Shown: piece by piece, positions 5,986 through 8,599 of the stretch
Layout of the letters: each line of letters opens with the position of its first letter
Numbering within the stretch: the first letter of the stretch is position 1
Source of the DNA: Hyphomicrobiales bacterium
GTDB taxonomy: Bacteria > Pseudomonadota > Alphaproteobacteria > Rhizobiales > Aestuariivirgaceae
Length of the DNA stretch: 8,599 nt
Direction of reading: 5' to 3'
Assembly (NCBI GenBank): GCA_013002595.1
Contig: JABDJG010000007.1
Location: forward strand, 1 to 8,599
Position numbers and translations under genes: made by a program
Notes under the pieces: generated by a model
The model's input: the letters and a program-made list of their open reading frames with translations, nothing else
Databases searched by the model: none
Told to the model about the DNA's origin: nothing

Positions 5986-8295
5986 ATGCAGCACGACAAT
6001 CCCAATTTGGTCGCCGGAGGAGCAATCGACATCGGCGAAATATTGGTCGGCATCTGGCGTCGCAAGATGATGATCTTCATCTTTGTTCTGGTGGCCGTTG
6101 GCCTTGCCGTTGGCTTTGTAACGGTTGCCGACCCAAGGTATTCGGCAACAGCCAAGGTTCTGGTTGAAAATCTCGAAACACCCTTCACCAAAGCACGGGA
6201 CCCGGACCGCCGTGATGGCCGTATTGATGAACGCGATGTACTGAGCCAGGTGGAAGTGGCAAGCTCGCCCGATATTGCCCGTCAGGTCCTCCGCGGCCTT
6301 GACGACGAGATGCAAGAGGACTTCACCCGACACAAATCACCCGGGCTGTTTGGTCGTCTGCTGATCCTTGCCGGGTTCCGGGACAATCCGGCCCTCATGC
6401 AACCGGAACAGCGCGCGCTTGCCAATTTTGATGAAAACTCGACGATATATGCGATTCCGCGCTCGCGGGTCATTGTGATGAAGTTCACGGCAGCGCGGGC
6501 CGATACGGCAGCAACCGTGGCCAATCGTCTGGCACGCTCATACATCAAGGCGACACGTTCGGCCCAATCCGTCACCACCGGCCGGGCAGAGGACTGGCTT
6601 GGTATCCAGGTCGATACGTTGCGCCAGAAAGTCGTTCAGTCCGAAGTTGCCGTTGAACAGTTCCGCGCCCAGGCAGGTCTGGTGCGCGGCACTACCAACA
6701 CGTTGAGCAGCCAGGAATTGTCCGAACTCAATTCTCAGATGATCCTTGCCTCGGCCGCCAAGGCCGAAGCTCTGGCCCGAGCAAGTACGATCCGCGAGCT
6801 GCTGGCAAAGACCGGCTCGGTGGATGGCGCTTCGGACGTCATGAACTCTGTATTGATCCAACGGTTGCGGGAACAGCAGGTTAGGCTGCGCCGCAACCTG
6901 GCGGAATTGTCAACGACCTATCTGGACAATCACCCTCGCATCAAGTCAGTCAAACAGGAGTTGGCAGACCTGAATCGCCAGATTCGCGCCGAGGCGCTGA
7001 AGATCGTCAACAGTCTTGAGCAACAGGCCAGTATTGCAGCGACCCGCGAAGCATCTTTACGCGCCAGTCTTGAAGCGTTGAAAAAGAAAGCCTCTGCCGT
7101 TGGCGTTGATGAGGTCAAGCTGCGCGCTCTGGAGCGCGAAGCCACAGCCAATCGGCAATTGCTTGAAAGTTTCCTGACCCGATATAGCGATGCAGCAAGT
7201 CGCGTGAAGCCGGAGTCCCAGCCTGGTCTGGCGCGCATCATCGAAACAGCCACGGTCCCGTCGGTGCCGTCCTTCCCCAGGAAGGGACCAATTGTTTCAC
7301 TTGCCGGTGTCGGCGGTCTGGCCCTTGGATTGGGCATAGCGTTCCTTCTGGAGGTCATGGCAGCCGCAAGCCGACTGCAACAGTCCCTGGTTGCTGCAGC
7401 TCCGCCGCCGGCACAATCAGCAGCTGTCAGTCAATCCAAACCAGCGCCACAATCTGCACCACCTGCCGTTCAAGCCAAGGTAGCCGCGGCTGGGCTCGGC
7501 ATGCCCGCACCGACGCCCGCTAAACCCGCGGTGGCGCCTGTGGCTGCGCCTGCGGCGGTGCCCGGCAAACCTACGACGGCAACCGAGGCCCTTTGCACGC
7601 TGCCTCGTTCACCCGACGTGGCAACCGCCTCATCAAATGCCCAATCGATGCTTAACGGGACAAATTCGGCCTATGCGACGCCGATCAAAGCATTGTCGGA
7701 AGGCGTGCTCAACTATCTCCGGGCCAGCGGGGTAAAGCGCATGGCAGTGGCTTCGTTGCCTGGAACCGCCCTCGATGGCGCAACCGCGTTGGTTGCAACG
7801 GCAAGATGTCTGTCCGAGCAGGGGCTTCGGGTGGTGGTCCTTGAGGTCGATGCACAATACAACTGCGTCGATCACGTTGTCGGTCTGCAGCGTACAGCCG
7901 GATTGGCGGAACTATTGACCAGAAAAGCCGGTTTTTCCGACGTGATCGCCCGCGATCGACTTAGCACGGTCCACTTCATCCGCAGCGGGCTTGAGCCCAT
8001 CAGTGGGCCATCGCGCGACATTTCGCTGGTCATGGAAGCGCTCGATCATGCCTATGATCTGGTGCTGTTGAACAACGGCGTTACAAATTTCCCCGCCGAC
8101 CGTGACCTGACCGGCGTCACATCCTGTCAGTCGGCTATCGTTGTGGCTGGCAATGAACAGGGTGCCGAAGCAGCGGCTCTGTGCGGGGCTTTGATGCGGG
8201 CTGGCCTTGCAACCGCGCAGGTGCTTCAGCTGTCTGGCTCATCCACCATAAGTGACGGACAGGTCGCGGCTGGAGCGACCGCCAAGTCAGCCTGA
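5986..8295 (+). CDS. Wzz/GumC/ExoP-type polysaccharide co-polymerase with degenerate ATPase domain
   Basis: A 769-residue inner-membrane co-polymerase that should set chain length and link synthesis to the export lipoprotein. Layout: Wzz-type N-terminus with first membrane helix at about 28-47; a long periplasmic part with helical, coiled-coil-like stretches (about 200-275 and 290-400); the GNVR-type element PSFPRKG (428-434) leading into the second helix (about 435-456); an Ala/Pro-rich linker (about 466-545); and a C-terminal domain (about 565-769) with the layout of a bacterial tyrosine kinase ATPase. That domain is altered: the Walker A region reads GTALDGAT (593-600), with Ala599 where Lys is needed. 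Walker A' is LEVDA (619-623), Glu620 for the first Asp. Walker B is YDLVLLNN (690-697), with Asn696 for Asp. The C-terminus has no tyrosine cluster. It therefore probably cannot act as a kinase. Start ATG 5986 is the first in frame after a TGA at 5932; its ribosome binding site is weak. It is transcribed away from the export operon. Confidence 0.93.
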   Translation: MQHDNPNLVAGGAIDIGEILVGIWRRKMMIFIFVLVAVGLAVGFVTVADPRYSATAKVLVENLETPFTKARDPDRRDGRIDERDVLSQVEVASSPDIARQVLRGLDDEMQEDFTRHKSPGLFGRLLILAGFRDNPALMQPEQRALANFDENSTIYAIPRSRVIVMKFTAARADTAATVANRLARSYIKATRSAQSVTTGRAEDWLGIQVDTLRQKVVQSEVAVEQFRAQAGLVRGTTNTLSSQELSELNSQMILASAAKAEALARASTIRELLAKTGSVDGASDVMNSVLIQRLREQQVRLRRNLAELSTTYLDNHPRIKSVKQELADLNRQIRAEALKIVNSLEQQASIAATREASLRASLEALKKKASAVGVDEVKLRALEREATANRQLLESFLTRYSDAASRVKPESQPGLARIIETATVPSVPSFPRKGPIVSLAGVGGLALGLGIAFLLEVMAAASRLQQSLVAAAPPPAQSAAVSQSKPAPQSAPPAVQAKVAAAGLGMPAPTPAKPAVAPVAAPAAVPGKPTTATEALCTLPRSPDVATASSNAQSMLNGTNSAYATPIKALSEGVLNYLRASGVKRMAVASLPGTALDGATALVATARCLSEQGLRVVVLEVDAQYNCVDHVVGLQRTAGLAELLTRKAGFSDVIARDRLSTVHFIRSGLEPISGPSRDISLVMEALDHAYDLVLLNNGVTNFPADRDLTGVTSCQSAIVVAGNEQGAEAAALCGALMRAGLATAQVLQLSGSSTISDGQVAAGATAKSA

Positions 8296-8339
8296 ATGTC
8301 AACAGGTCCTAGAGGCTTTGCTCATTGCATTCTGACGGA

Positions 8340-8599
8340 TCAGCCCTTTTGGCCGAGTGCGGCTTTGCGCAAATGGGTCAGTTTGGGCCACAGGAAGGCC
8401 GAGTTCTTCAGGATGCGCTTGGTATCGATCGATGCTCTTTTGGCCGCCGCCCACAACATGCCGCGTGCCGTTCTGGCCTGAATGATTTCATGCAGGGATA
8501 TCGAGCTGTCCGACCAGTGATCTTTGTAGCTTGCGTCACCCGTTGCAAAATCAAACGTTTCCAGTCCGCGCTCGCAGCACGCGGCAATTGTCTTGCGCA
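8340..8599 (-). CDS. CelD/BcsL-type GNAT acyltransferase (partial, C-terminal part)
   Basis: Minus-strand frame open at the window edge and ending in TGA (8342-8340), about 85 residues visible. It contains the stretch ERGLETFDFATGDASYKDHWSD, which matches the end of the acetyltransferase-6 (CelD/BcsL, FemAB-like GNAT) fold, where FDF-x-x-GD-x-x-YK-x-x-W is characteristic. A basic helical tail follows. Such proteins are common in cellulose and exopolysaccharide loci, and HfsK of the Caulobacter holdfast system is a GNAT of this broad type. Its likely role is N- or O-acylation of a sugar or sugar nucleotide in the cytoplasm, but the catalytic part lies outside the window. It converges on the co-polymerase gene with a gap of 44 bases, in which I see no clear terminator. 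Confidence 0.72.
   Translation of the reverse strand, partial: RKTIAACCERGLETFDFATGDASYKDHWSDSSISLHEIIQARTARGMLWAAAKRASIDTKRILKNSAFLWPKLTHLRKAALGQKG

Noticed and set aside
7375..7620. GC-rich Ala/Pro-coding tract considered as a DNA repeat or inserted segment
   Set aside because: It stays in frame, shows no regular repeat unit, and fits a flexible linker between the membrane and cytoplasmic domains of the co-polymerase.
8296..8481. Plus-strand 61-codon frame starting directly after the co-polymerase stop
   Set aside because: The minus strand here encodes the C-terminus of a recognisable GNAT protein, so this is its shadow.

Overview
The window looks like part of an envelope or extracellular polysaccharide locus from an alphaproteobacterium, most likely a member of the Hyphomicrobiales (Rhizobiales). 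The reasons are moderately GC-rich DNA, GTG as the only credible start for two genes, and a typical rhizobial set of export and assembly families. Genus cannot be read from this sequence alone.

Layout. On the left edge, minus strand, is the N-terminal part of an O-antigen ligase/polymerase-type membrane protein that runs off the window. A complete tRNA-Pro (anticodon GGG) follows on the plus strand at 658-734. About 340 bases without a credible gene come next, holding a degenerate tRNA-like structure. Then comes a plus-strand acyltransferase-3 family gene (1076-2146) with a near-perfect ribosome binding site. Converging on it is a three-gene minus-strand block, in order of transcription: an outer-membrane polysaccharide export lipoprotein (5774-5082), a family-4 glycosyltransferase (5056-3953, GTG start) and a WcaJ-type polyprenyl-phosphate sugar phosphotransferase (3822-2284). 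A divergent promoter region of about 210 bases separates this block from a plus-strand Wzz/GumC/ExoP-type co-polymerase (5986-8295). Its C-terminal ATPase domain keeps the fold's landmarks but has lost key nucleotide-binding residues. The right edge holds the C-terminus of a minus-strand CelD/BcsL-type GNAT acyltransferase.

How the genes fit together. The phosphotransferase would load the first sugar phosphate onto undecaprenyl phosphate, and the glycosyltransferase (with others outside the window) would extend the repeat unit. The ligase/polymerase-type protein would polymerise it in the periplasm, with the co-polymerase setting chain length. The export lipoprotein would carry the polymer through the outer membrane, and the two acyltransferase-type genes could decorate it. 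This is the Wzx/Wzy-dependent logic. The combination of WcaJ-type enzyme, export lipoprotein, co-polymerase without a working tyrosine kinase, Wzy-like protein and CelD-type GNAT resembles the Caulobacter holdfast (hfs) and rhizobial unipolar polysaccharide (upp) gene sets. That resemblance is an inference from families and order, not a proven assignment.

No transposase, integrase, CRISPR array or phage gene is visible. The most unusual points are the degenerate ATPase domain, the tRNA-like remnant behind tRNA-Pro, and helically phased repeats plus a CtrA-like site in the divergent promoter region.
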